NCBI GenBank assembly: GCA_028571685.1
Contig: CM053158.1
Span: 52,544,001-52,608,000, forward strand
Direction of reading: 5' to 3'
Source of the DNA: Heterohyrax brucei
Taxonomy: Eukaryota; Chordata; Mammalia; Hyracoidea; Procaviidae
Length of the DNA stretch: 64,000 nucleotides
The translations under genes were made by a program, and so were the position numbers. Below the pieces are notes generated by a model, which searched no databases, was not told the origin of the DNA, and was given only the letters and a program-made list of their open reading frames with translations. Positions within the stretch are counted from its first letter, which is position 1. Each line of letters begins with the position of its first letter. Of this stretch, positions 1 to 10,469 are shown piece after piece.

Positions 1-430
1 TGTGGTTTAACAAGATGGATATCCAAGAAATGTATTTGTAGCCAACTGCTCAATCCCACCTTCCTGACTGTTGTTCAATAACAAGACCAAAACTTGAAAG
101 TGTACACCGGGGTCTATGTACATATATATATAGTACATACATATAGTTTTTATAAACTGTTCATTCTATAACATCACCTTGGCCCTTAGTTCCCTGAAAG
201 GAAGAAGTTCCAAGTTTGGGTCTTGATTGCTACAGGTATTTTTTAAAAATGAAACGTACAGTAAACTCTTGTGCTTTTTTATTTTTCTCTGAATACTTTT
301 GACAGCTTGTAGGCAAATCTTTAAGTCATTTCATTACACTGTTACAAGAAGTTTTTCTTAGTCTCCTTTTCATGTGGGGATGTCACAGTTTACAAACCTC
401 CTTAGCAAGTGGGAAAATAATAATAAGATG
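1..430. other. No recognised feature; short TA-rich tract
   Basis: AT-rich sequence with no recognisable gene or repeat. A short alternating TA run lies near 122-135, and several T-rich runs follow. No reading frame of note. Confidence 0.5.
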
Positions 431-439
431 CCCAGGTAC

Positions 440-625
440 ATTATAGAGGCATTGTCTAATTTTATTCTCAAACCCATTTCAGGGTTGTTCTAGTCTTGTA
501 ATGTAGGAGTTGAGGAAAAGAAAGCAAGTCAAATAATTTGTTCAAAGTCCCACAGCTAAAATGCTGTAGAATTAAGACTTGAACCCAGGGCTTTCTGGCT
601 CCAAAGCCTATGTTTTGCCATAATG
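440..625 (+). repeat. MIR SINE fragment
   Basis: The second half matches the MIR core and 3' part: a gapped 'aaagtcccacagct' followed by 'cttgaacccagggctttctg'. This is an old mammalian-wide SINE, strongly diverged and without usable ends. Confidence 0.65.
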
Positions 626-689
626 TAGAGCATAACTCAAAATACAAGAAAGCTGAGCAGTCCCAGACTATGCTATTGAGAGCCTACAG

Positions 690-835
690 TACTTGACAGT
701 GATTCTTCAGTTCAAAATGTCAACTCCCAGCCCTGACCTAGTAGGTCTAAACTAGGGCTCATGCTGTGCCTTTTTACATGCTACTCAGGTGATTCTGAAA
801 CATGCAGTCCAAGTACCATAGTTGAAGGACACACT
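690..835 (+). repeat. MER5A-like hAT-Charlie fragment
   Basis: A central 'cctgacctagtaggtct' and later 'caggtgattctgaaacatgc' resemble the middle and end of MER5A, a non-autonomous hAT element. Both ends are decayed. 836-1160 holds nothing clear beyond a possible MIR scrap near 880-960. Confidence 0.45.
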
Positions 836-1164
836 ACAGCAGCAACAACTTTCTTCAGAGCAGCTTCCCACGACACACATTTTCCCATTTAAATTCCCAC
901 AAAGTGTGTCTCAGGTGGACCCCTCTTATAGCAGAAAAAACTGAAGGATGGAAAGCTGAAAAACCACCAGCATATCAGAACTAATAATCGGTAGATCTAG
1001 ATCGAGGCATACTAACTTCAGGGTTTGTTATCCTTAGCACTGCTGTGGATGGCCTATCGGTCCACACGTGAACCTGATAACTTCACTGCAATACTCTGTG
1101 GTACACGAAATAAGAGATACAGTCTTCTGGTAAGTTGAGAAAGAGAATTTTGATAAGTGTTGCT

Positions 1165-1317
1165 TAAGATCCAAATGTTGCCATCAAGTGGATTCCAACT
1201 CATAGCGATACTGCAAGATAGAGTAGAACCTCCCCATGGGTTTCCAAGGAGTAGCTGTCAGATGAGAATTGCCAACCTTTTGGTGAGTATGCTTACCCGC
1301 TATGCCATTAGGGCTCC
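1165..1317 (-). repeat. AfroSINE, short (deleted) form
   Basis: Antisense copy: 'gattccaactcatagcga' is the complement of the tail, and 'ccaaccttttggt' is the complement of the B-box region. It ends at 'agggctcctg', directly next to a MER20 copy. A 135-codon reading frame here merely spans the two repeats. Confidence 0.85.
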
Positions 1318-1327
1318 TGCTGTAGAC

Positions 1328-1546
1328 CAGTGGTTCTTGGATGCAGTGGTTTTGTCTGCCAAGGGACATTTGGCAATGCCCAAATACAATTTTGGTTGCT
1401 ACAGCTGGGGAGAGAGTACTACTGGCATCCAATGGATAGAGGCCAGGATGCTGCTTAACACCCCATATCAGTGCAAAGGGCACCTCCACATAACAAAGCA
1501 TCATCTGACTGAAAATGCTGATAGTACTGCTGTTGAAAACCCCTGG
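1328..1546 (+). repeat. MER20 hAT-Charlie element
   Basis: Starts with 'cagtggttctt' and contains 'gggacatttggcaatg', 'actggcatccaatgg' and 'gaggccaggatgctgctta'. It ends with the decayed inverted terminus 'gttgaaaacccctg'. The length of about 219 bp equals a full MER20. Confidence 0.85.
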
Positions 1547-1553
1547 TGTGGAT

Positions 1554-2155
1554 CATGTATTTAGACGTTCTTTAATAGAATTTCTGTTAAATTTCTTTTG
1601 ATGGTCCAAATGTGCTCCTTCAAACTTTATAAAAATGAACTGAGTAGGAGCCCCAGAGATTTAAATTTACCCCTTGGGAAATGTTGCTATTACCCTTCAA
1701 GGCCATTGAGTTTTTGTCAGTGAAGCAGCAACTATTTAAAGCAGGCCGCTGCATTCCTTATTTAACTTTTCCTTAGATAGTTGTTCTTTTTGCGATCTTC
1801 ATCCAGAGATCACAAGCTGGACAAAAACATACCATAACTTCCCCAAATCAATATGCAAAACCCTAGATTTCAGCAATGTTGCATATGTCATGAGACCTTA
1901 AAAATATACTACTTCATTTTGAATTTACATGTTCTTTCCCCTGATTTCAATTTATTACTGGGGGCTAATTCCAACTGAGTGGTTACTTGACAACATTTGT
2001 GACACACAAGGTTTTGTACTCATGAGCTCACCTTCCTCTCCCCTGGCCCTTTGGGTCTACTGTAGAGTACCAATTTTCATCACTGAAATTGAGCTCATTT
2101 CTTCAAAATGCCAATTTTTATTCTTCCTACGTAGTCACGAGGTTTACTGGTTATT
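1554..2155. other. No recognised feature
   Basis: Unique-looking AT-rich sequence between MER20 and an LTR. Short open frames occur but none shows codon bias, splice signals or a known domain. Confidence 0.5.
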
Positions 2156-2160
2156 GATCA

Positions 2161-2643
2161 TGTCTTAGTAATCTGATGCTGCTACAACAAATACTGCAAG
2201 TGGATGGCTTTAAAAAGAGAAATTTTATTCTGTCACAGTCCAGTAGGCTACAAGTATTTAGGACATCAGTGTCATGGGAAGGCTTCCTCTGTTGGCTCTG
2301 GAGGAAGATCTTTGTGGTCATTCTTCCCATGGATTGGGAGCTTCTGAGGCCCATGGATCCCAGATCCTTTCCAAAGGACATGCTCCGCTTCCCGCACCGC
2401 TTCTTGGTGGGTGAGGTCCCCAAATCTCTACTTGCTTTCTGTTATGTCCCAAGAGAATTCCTCAAGGTACAGTATGATCCCACACATTGAATCCTGCCCC
2501 CCTAACGCAATTGCTACCCATCCTCCCTCATTAACATCATAGAGACAGGGTTTAGAGCATGTAGAAACATCACACAATAACAGAAATCATGATCTAGCCA
2601 AATGGCTACTCAGGTTTTTTGGGAGAACAATTCAATCTATAAT
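2161..2643 (-). repeat. MaLR-type solo LTR (antisense)
   Basis: Same family as 20700-21190 and 51353-51843: starts 'tgtcttagtaatctgatgct', contains 'ttggctctggagga', and ends near 'caattcaatctataata'. Flanks are 'gatca' before and 'aatca' after, a 4-of-5 match to a 5-bp duplication as ERVL-type elements leave. No internal retroviral genes are present. Confidence 0.7.
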
Positions 2644-2649
2644 AATCAG

Positions 2650-3720
2650 CAACTGTAATCTGAGCTCTTTCTGGAGAGATAATCAAAACTTTTCCCATGA
2701 AGCTGAACCACAGACATAGCAGGAATGACTTAGTAACCCAAACTCTACCCCTCTTGGTCAGCAATAACATCAATCTTAATATCACTAGAGGCGGGGCCAC
2801 CAGAAACCATGTGCTTCTAGATAAGATATAAAAAAGAAGAAATACACAATCCATGTATCAATAAAGTTTAACCTGAATTAAATCAGGTCTCTAGATATAA
2901 CTACTGGCTTATGGAAAGTTAGGGAGATAGAAGGACGAATAAAATGGCATTATGAGAAGACAATCAGATCCAGAATGTGGGAAAGCCACCAAATGCAATG
3001 GACCTTGTTTGGTCTTTGATACATACAAACTATGTGCAGAGAGACAATTGAGACAATGAAGAAAATTTGGACATGTACTAAGTGTCAGATGACATGAAGG
3101 AACTGATAATTTCATCAGCTGATAATTTCTATTATTAAAAAAAAAACAAGAGAAACACCTCTACTACTAGCCACAGTGTTTTCCCAGACATGTAAATTCT
3201 ACTACATTATAGCAGACACACAAGAGTAACTATTTTTCAAACTGGGATTAAACAAGTCCTCTCATGTGCTCTCAGCAGTCACATTTGACAGTGGGTTATC
3301 TTTCAGTCATAAGCTGCAAAGTAGGTAGTAACTGTCCAACTCAGAGAAGACAGAAAAATTAAAATGTTCACAGTATACAGCACCTTGACAGTGGCAACCA
3401 TTAACTGCATTAGCAATAACTAGAAGCAAAACTCAAATAGGTTATCATGATGGGAGACCAAGGGCCAAAATGTTGTGGAGGGCACATGACAAAGTCGCTT
3501 CAGAGAAATCATCTTAATGGGTTCTAAGAATCCCTGAAATGAGCTAAGGAACATCTAACTGACCTAGTTTTTCATCCAGACATTTTAGCTGGAGAAAATG
3601 GGGCATTTTGCTTACAGAGCTTTTGGGCAGTAAAATGGGACAAAAAGAATGCAACTAACCATGACTCCATCAGTATTTAATGATTTTTGGTTTAATAACT
3701 CTCCAACTAGTTATATAACA
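2650..3720. other. No recognised feature
   Basis: No clear repeat family or gene recognised. It contains a short A-run near 3138 and the phrase 'ggggccaccagaaaccatg', neither of which I can assign. Confidence 0.45.
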
Positions 3721-3721
3721 A

Positions 3722-3885
3722 CATCCAAACCCACTGCCACTGAGCTGACTCAGACTCATAGCGACCCTATAGATAGAGTGGAACTGCCCCATAGAGTTTC
3801 CAAGGAGTGCCTGGAGGATTTGAACTGAAGACCTTCCGATTAGCAGTCATAGCATTTAACCACTATGCCAGCAGGGTTTCTGTAT
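3722..3885 (-). repeat. AfroSINE, short (deleted) form
   Basis: Antisense copy: 'caaacccactgccactgag', then 'ctcatagcgaccctatag', 'ccccatagagtttccaagg' passing directly to 'agtgcctggaggatttgaa', and 'gccagcagggtttct' at the SINE's 5' end. The central block is missing. A T-run at 3909-3930 follows. Confidence 0.9.
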
Positions 3886-3930
3886 TATGACACACGTAAT
3901 ACTTAGCTTTTTTTTTTTTTTTTTTTTTTT

Positions 3931-5470
3931 ACAAAGATACTCTTCTTTACTTGGATTTATGACCATATAACTTGAAAAGTATCCTCTTTAGGTTTAAAAG
4001 TACAAGTCAAAACTCTTCAGCCTACGTTGTGACTTGGCCTCAAACATCTGACCTCTGCCCAAGCCATTGCTTTAAAAGAAGAGAAATTTAGGCAGATGGT
4101 GAACTTCATAACCTGCAGGGTTTGAGGTTATATTTGCAGAATTTTACATACTTGTTCAAAGGGAAGAAAAGACAATGCATCACATGGGTTATTTAGCTTC
4201 GGTGATACAGTAGAAGACTATATCCAGTTTTCTACTTGACTGAAAGCTCTTTGGAATGAATTAACTTGTGACTTCATTTCAAGAATACAAACCATACTAT
4301 GTCTTTTCTTAAGCCTGTCTTTTCCAAGTTTCCTAACTGGGCGATGACTATCCCCCACCTGTCAGAAGTGTGGCACAGAGGAAGAGTAGCTGGTAGCTGG
4401 AAAGGAGAGCTAAGTTTCCATGTTGGCTCAGCAGAACACACAGTTAAATTGTCTGGGCTACATTTTCATGATATGGTCAACAGTGGCAGCTAGAAGGGAA
4501 GACATGTTTGAAAGTAGTTTTCAGCTTTTTTTCTTATCTAACACAGCTAACAGAGTTCCTCCTCTATGATATAGATGCTTACTTCCATAGTGCAATGGAA
4601 GGGTCTCAGCCCTTGGGGTAAATTTTATTATTGATGCTACTTCTTGCCGCCTCTCTCTGGAGTAGACTATTCTTCCCTCCTCATATTGTCATCAAATGGG
4701 GCCATGTGACTTCTCTGGCCAGTAAAATATGACTGGAGGTGACTGATCACTTCTGGCTAGAAGCTTAAGAGCCAGTATGTAGTCTGCCGAGTTGTTTTTT
4801 CCCTTCCATGAAGTTGGTAGTATTTCAGGTATAGGCTGATCTCTTAGCTTTAGTCCCAGACTAAAGATGCCCTGGAACCAAGCTTCTGTCAATGCATGAT
4901 GGACAGGTAACATGAATGAATGATGAATCTTTATTGCTGTACTTTGCAAAGATTGGAGCTTTTTTTTTTTTAATTCTTGTCTTTTGTTTTGCTTTGTTTA
5001 ACTACATCATATCCTATCGTATTATTATGGAAGCATACTTCCTGGATAGCAGGGGTAAGATGGTGTAAGGAAGTAATGGTCATTGAACAAAGTCTCTCAG
5101 ATAATCCTTAGATGTTCTTCACCTTCTAGCCAGATAAACACTGTGGAAAAAGGCATTGCCTTAGTGAAACAAACTACTAATATGACCATTATAATCTGGA
5201 ACTTGTTTAAAGGGTTGACAATACTGTTTAGCTGCATTATTTACCTCCTAAATGAGAAACACACCTTACAATATATTTAGCCCATGATTGTTTGTAATCA
5301 CTGAGCCTGATTCCTGGGTTTTTGTTTCAGTTTGTTCCTCCTTTTACACTTTCACATCTTGTGATACAATTTAACCGTCTCGTCAAGTTTATGCTCATTA
5401 TTAGGCTTTAAGATCTTACAACCTGGTTGAACTGCTTAGCCACAAAAACAAACAAAAAGAAGGAAAATAA
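3931..5470. other. No recognised feature
   Basis: About 1.5 kb without a recognisable repeat or gene. Open frames at 4299-4493 and 4692-4949 have no supporting splice or domain signal. Confidence 0.45.
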
Positions 5471-5474
5471 CATA

Positions 5475-5635
5475 CCATGAGTTCTTACTACGTCTCAGAC
5501 CTCTATACTCAGTGCGGTGGTTTAGTAACAGATATTGCTTACACTTGACAAAAGAGGAAATTGAGACTCAGAAATGTCAAGTACCTTGCCCAAATCTAAA
5601 GTACAAGAACAGGAACACAAATCCAGGCTAATTTA
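5475..5635 (+). repeat. MIR SINE fragment
   Basis: 'aggaaattgagactcaga' followed by 'gtaccttgcccaaatctaaa' and 'aaatccaggctaa' matches the MIR core and 3' half with heavy divergence. Confidence 0.65.
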
Positions 5636-5740
5636 ACTTTCCACTTTCCCCAACCACCCTCCACAGAGTAGTTTAACTCCCTTTACATTTTGTTTCTTTC
5701 AAATTCTTTGATTCAAAGAATTCCTTTGTAGGCAGGCATG

Positions 5741-6243
5741 TGTCATGGATTGAACTGCATCCCCTTAAATATTTCTTAACTTAGCTAAGTCATGATTCCC
5801 TGAGTTATATAACTGTCTACCATTTTGTCATCTGATGTAATTTCCCTACGTGTTGAGATTCTGTCACTAAGATGTAACAAGAAGACTTAGTGGTAGGTGT
5901 ATCAATGAGGTCTACAAGATTAGGTAGTGTCTTAAGCCAATCTCTTTTGAGATATAAAGTAGAGAAACAAACAAAGAGACAAAGGGACCTCATACCACCA
6001 AGAAAGCAGCCCCTGGAGCAGAGCATGTTTTTTGGACCCAGGGTCCCTGCACCTAAGAAGCTGGTGGACAAGGGGAAGATTGATGACATAAACTGTCTTC
6101 CGGAGTTGACAAAGACAAAAGCCTTCCCCTGTAGCTGATGCCCTGAATTCAGACTTTTAGCTTACTAGACTGTGAGATAATGAATTTTACTTAGTTAAAA
6201 CCATTCACTTGTGGTATTTCTGTTATATTAGATGATTAAGATA
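5741..6243 (+). repeat. MaLR-type solo LTR with perfect 5-bp duplication
   Basis: Starts 'tgtcatggattgaactgcat' and ends 'gatgattaagata', about 503 bp. The five bases 'gcatg' occur immediately before (5736-5740) and after (6244-6248). This is the 5-bp target-site duplication expected of ERVL/MaLR LTR elements. A late 'gagataatgaattt' resembles the polyadenylation region. No internal genes, so a solo LTR. Confidence 0.8.
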
Positions 6244-6464
6244 GCATGGATTCCTAATTCACCTCCATTGTATTTCTCAGTTTTCAAAGTGCTTCAAATT
6301 TGACTCAATACATCAGACAGAATATGCTAGGTTTCCCTGCAGTTAAAAGAAAAATTCTCCAAATGTTAGTCTTTTTATAGAACAAAAATTTATGTTTCAT
6401 TCATGTTACATACCCAGCATAGGTCAGCTCCTGCTAGTCAACTTGGGAATCAGGTTGACAGAAG

Positions 6465-6840
6465 ATTTTTTTTTAATTGTGGTAAATATACACATAACAA
6501 AAATTAGATAATGAAACAATTGCCACTTTAGCAACCTTCATTTGTATAGTTGTTGCAGTGACATTAATTACGTTCATGACATTGTTTAACCATCAGTCTT
6601 AACCATTTCCAAATTTCCCATCACCCTTGACAGAAACTCAGTCTTCCTTTCTACCTCCTTCTGGCCCACCAATGGTAACCACTAATAAAGTGCAGTTTCT
6701 ATATATCTGCCTATTGTCTATACTTTATGTCAGTGGAATCACACATATCTGTCATTTCATGACTGACTCATTTTGCTCAAAAAAATGTTTTCAGGGTTCA
6801 TCTGTGTTAGAAGATGCATCTTGCTTCATGATTCCATGAT
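6465..6840 (-). repeat. Old L1 (L1M) 3' end, antisense
   Basis: 'attgtggtaaatatacac' and 'accatttccaaatttccc' are complements of L1M 3'UTR sequence; 'gtttcatttcatgactga'-like text follows. It is truncated, and its age is suggested by its divergence. The open frame 6627-6839 lies inside it and is not a gene. Confidence 0.7.
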
Positions 6841-7370
6841 GGCCAATTTGGGCAAAGGGAAACATGCTGAATGGTTCACACGGTTTTAGGGAATGACATG
6901 TGTCATTTCCACTTACACCTTATTGGTTAAACAAGACATATGGCTGTGCCTAACTTCAAAGACAATGGGGAAACAGTAATCTGGTCATGTGCCTGAGGAA
7001 GAGGAGAACTGCAATCTTCCTTGCTAGACATAAAGTGTTACAAAACCATTTATTATAATTCCTCCATAACATAGCTTCAGAAATGTGTGTTTTGTTAAAT
7101 AGCTGCTTTGACAGATGGTGTATGCTTCTGAGGACAGGGTTTCTAAAGCTTTTGAAACTATGGGAAGAATGCTTTTTAAAAAGTTTGTCATTCTTTCTAT
7201 ATCAAATGATGTTTTATAACAAAGTGAATAAAATGCCTTTTACTTGAAAAAGGTATATAGCTACTGCTAGCCATGGGCCGTAATATTTCAGATAACAGAA
7301 ATGATCTAATTCACTCGGAAGTGTGTTTTGCTGCATGGCTCAGGTTTTTGGATCTTTTCTACTTAAAAAT
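6841..7370. other. No recognised feature
   Basis: Unique-looking sequence between an L1M fragment and a SINE; no repeat or gene assigned. Confidence 0.5.
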
Positions 7371-7555
7371 CGGTTGTTGTTGAGTCAGGCAGACTCCTGG
7401 TGACCACATGTATGTAAGAGTAGAATTGTGCTCCATGGATTTTGCGATGGCTGCTTTCTCGGAAGTAGCTGGCTAGCCTTGTTTCTGAGGCACCTTGGGT
7501 GGAATCAAACTTTCAGCCAAGTGTGTTAACTGTTCGTACCATCCAGGGACTCGTC
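7371..7555 (-). repeat. AfroSINE variant with the 'ggaagtag' central block
   Basis: Antisense copy of the SINE type also seen at 37885-38085 and 42097-42290: 'tgttgagtcaggcagactc', 'ctccatggattttgcgatgg', 'gaggcaccttgggtgga', ending 'accatccagggactc'. The central block differs from the common short form, so it is a separate subfamily. Confidence 0.75.
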
Positions 7556-8540
7556 TATTTCACTCACAAAGTCTTAAATCAGGAACTCATCCCTACTTAA
7601 GCTAAATGTTATTTGTGAGGTAGAAATGAAACACCTGCTTTGTGCTGTGTGACAAGTCCTCACTTCTAGACCCTGGCCTTGAACCACATCACTGCCTTTA
7701 AACACTGTGTTTGTAAACAGGGTCACAGTATGGCTGACACAGTAAATGAGGAGAAAAGGCACACATTATAAATTACCTCATTAAAAATTAAAGCCAGATA
7801 AAATTGTATACATTTCACTAAATTACCTTTCTACGCTTTGCAAATATTCTCAGGGCAACTAATCTCTTCATTTTAATTAGATTGCATGTCTTTTTCAATG
7901 ACTACTGTCCCGATACTTTAATATAAAAAGACCATTCTTATTTAAGGCAGAGATCTGAAGTGTAGAGAATTAACATTCACTGTTAACCTTTCTCTAAAAG
8001 GAATAATTTAGCTTCAAGTGAGGAAGACCTTCTATATTTGATTCAAGTTTATGATTTTTAAAACATATTAGTAGCAAATAATACCCTGAATGTCTGAGAG
8101 ATCATGTGGTTCACAGGATTTGTCCGATAAAGATTTGCTAACTAGTCAAATAACTAACCTCAACACTGGCAACTTGGGCAAATGTTACCCCCGTGGTCAA
8201 GTGCATACAAAGGCCCTGTAGGAAGTCACATGACATCTGCTCATTCTTAGGTTGGTCTTCGAGAGTAAATCATTTTATAACTAAACTCTATATTACATTA
8301 TTCTTGCTTTTTGCTATTACTTTCTGTTTGTTTTTTTCCAAACATTTTTGATCATGTATCCTATTAAAAAAAGCCTTTATACAAATTCACCCAATACAGA
8401 TGCATATAAAAGTGTATACTTCCTTTTAAATTATATACATCTGCTGGTATCAATGCCACTGGTGTATATGAGTTTGGGCACACACACACTTATATCTACA
8501 TATACAAACACTTCCCACGTGTTGGAAAAAAATGGTATCT
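7556..8540. other. No recognised feature; short CA tract
   Basis: Unique-looking sequence. A small CA-rich run ('cacacacact') lies near 8480. No gene signal. Confidence 0.5.
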
Positions 8541-9055
8541 GAAATGAATCCATCTGTTGGTCTTGTAAAATTCCGTCATTTGATCTCCAGTGTTGTTTCT
8601 ATGACCAAGGCCATATTTTCTATCAGTCCTCCTTCTTTGTTTCCAGTGTTTGCATTCCAATCACCAGAACTTATCAATATATCTTGATTGCATGTTTGAT
8701 CAATGTTAGGCTGCAAAAATTGATATAAATCTTTAATTTCTTCATCTTTGGTATCAGTGGTTGTATATAAATTTGAATAATAAATCTGTAAACTGGTCTT
8801 CCTTGTAGCGTATGGATATTATCCTATCACAGACAGCACTGTATTTCAAGGTAGATCTTGAAAGGTTCTTTCTGATGATGAATGCAGTGTATTCCTCCTC
8901 AACTTATTATTCCTGGCATAACTGACCATATGACTGTTTGACTCAAAATGGCCAATACCAATCCATTTCAGCTCATTAATGCCTAGGATATTGATCCTTG
9001 TGAGTTTCATTTCTAATGACTTCCAATTTGTCTAGATTTGTATTTTGTGCATTAT
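8541..9055 (-). pseudogene. RTE LINE endonuclease segment, inverted part of a 5'-inverted copy
   Basis: Read on the minus strand this follows the endonuclease part of the full-length RTE at 32189-35283. Complements of 'ctaggcattaatgagctga', 'attggtattggccatttt' and 'catcatcagaaagaac' appear in the same order. It encodes part of the apurinic-type endonuclease that nicks target DNA for target-primed reverse transcription. It is broken by many stops and starts about 400 bp into the element. It abuts, head to head, the forward RTE segment 9073-9850, with about 1.4 kb of element missing at the join. I read the pair as one insertion with an inverted 5' end. Confidence 0.8.
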
Positions 9056-9072
9056 ACCTTTTGATTATTATT

Positions 9073-9850
9073 ATTATTATTACTAACTCAATCTGTATGC
9101 TGAGAAAATAATCTAAGACATTGGACTGTATGAAGAATGTAGCATCAGAACTGGAGAAACAGTCATTAATAATTTGTGATATGCAGACAACACAACCTTA
9201 CTTGCTGAAAGTGAATAGGACTTGAAGTACTTATTAAGGAAGATCAAAGACTACAGCTTTCAGTATACATTACACCTACTTCAGTGTAAAGAAAATAAAA
9301 ATCCTCTAAACTGGACCAATAACCAACATCATGATTAGCAGAAAAAATACTAATTTTATTAAGAACTTAATTTTACTTGGATTTGCAATTAATGCCCATG
9401 GAAATAGTGGTTAAGAAATCAGAGATACATTGCATTGGGCAAATCTGCTGCAAAGACCTATCTAAAATATTAAAGAGCAAAGATGACATTATGAGGACTA
9501 AGGTGTGCCTGATGCGAGTCATGATATTTTCAGTCATCTCACATGCATGGGAAAATGGGATGATGAAAAAGGAAGACTGAAGATAATGGTGTTAGCAAAG
9601 AATATTGATACACCATGCAGTACCAGTAGAACAAACACATCTGTCTTGGAAGAAGTACAGTCAGAATGTTCCTTAAAGCAAGGAAGACCAAAATGTAGTC
9701 TCATCTACTTTAGACATATCATCAGAAAGAATTACTTCCTGGAGAAGGACATCATGCTTGGTAAAGTCAGTGAAAAGGAGGAAGGCCATGAACTGCCACA
9801 GTGGCTGCAGCGATGGGCTTTACACAGCAATAACTAACGAAGACGGTGCA
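9073..9850 (+). pseudogene. RTE LINE reverse-transcriptase C-terminal part and 3' end
   Basis: Forward RTE sequence covering the catalytic part of the reverse transcriptase to near the 3' end. Codons at 9180-9191 read Tyr-Ala-Asp-Asn where the family has Tyr-Ala-Asp-Asp, so the second catalytic aspartate is lost. Further on it matches the C-terminal region of 32189-35283 ('gaggactaaggtgtgcct', 'ctggagaaggacatcatgc'). It ends in a decayed tail near 'gtttcattctgttgtac'. A short ATT run (9062-9082) marks the junction with the inverted endonuclease part. Non-functional. Confidence 0.85.
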
Positions 9851-10011
9851 GGGCTCAGCGGTGTTTCATTCTGTTGTACACAGGCTTGCTACCATTGGGA
9901 GCCAAATGAATGACACATGACAACTCTTCATTTTCTGACTATCTTATCTGATGTTTTGCATTTATGACAATCATAAAAAAAATCTGACTATTTTGCCCAT
10001 GAATGATGTAC

Positions 10012-10450
10012 CTCCGGCAGTAACAATCACCGAGGTGAGAGGTGAGATAACACTGGCTGTGATAGCTAAAGGTATGTGTCCGCTTGGCTGGGTTATGATC
10101 TTCAATGGTCTGCCAGTTATATGATGATGTGATATATGGATCGTTACATAACTGCCAAACTACATCACTATATAACTGCCAGACCACTGAGAATCATCAC
10201 CTGTTACTGCCGGAAGTAAGACATTGATTTGGCAGTTATATAATGATATGGAGACCCTGGTGGCACAGTGATTAAGTGCTATGGCGGCTAACCAAAAGGT
10301 CAGCAGTTCAAATCCAACAGACACTCCTTGAAACTCTGGGGGGCAGTTCTACTCTGTCCTATAGGGTGACTAGAAGTAGAAATTGACTCAAAGGCAGTGG
10401 CTTTGTTCTTTTATAATGATATAGCCATCTTCCATTTTGTCATGTGACGT
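10012..10450. repeat. LTR-like repeat with inverted ~24-bp units, split by a SINE
   Basis: A unit resembling 'tggcagttatataatgatgt' occurs four times: forward at about 10106-10131, reversed at about 10140-10160 and 10162-10186, forward again at 10226-10249. 'ccggcagtaaca' also occurs in both orientations (near 10014 and 10204). The right part resumes after the SINE at 10412 ('ataatgatatagccatct'). The repeat family was not identified. Confidence 0.6.
10250..10411 (+). repeat. AfroSINE, short form, with perfect 11-bp duplication
   Basis: Sense copy. The A-box region is 'tggtggcacagtgattaag' and the B-box region 'ggtcagcagttcaaatcc', then 'ggcagttctactctgtcct' and the RTE-like tail. The flanks 'tataatgatat' at 10239-10249 and 10412-10422 are a perfect target-site duplication. 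The tRNA-like boxes would act as an internal RNA polymerase III promoter. Confidence 0.95.
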
Positions 10451-10469
10451 ATTTATTCTCCATGTTCCC

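Noticed and set aside
1157-1564. 135-codon open frame
   Set aside because: It runs through an antisense AfroSINE and a MER20 copy; no protein would be conserved across these.
10106-10249. CRISPR-like repeat array
   Set aside because: The units change orientation, spacing is irregular, and the host is a mammal. It is a rearranged interspersed repeat.
10250-10411. tRNA gene suggested by A- and B-box-like sequences
   Set aside because: The boxes belong to a SINE head. No cloverleaf with anticodon stem can be drawn, and the body is followed by the SINE tail and target-site duplications.
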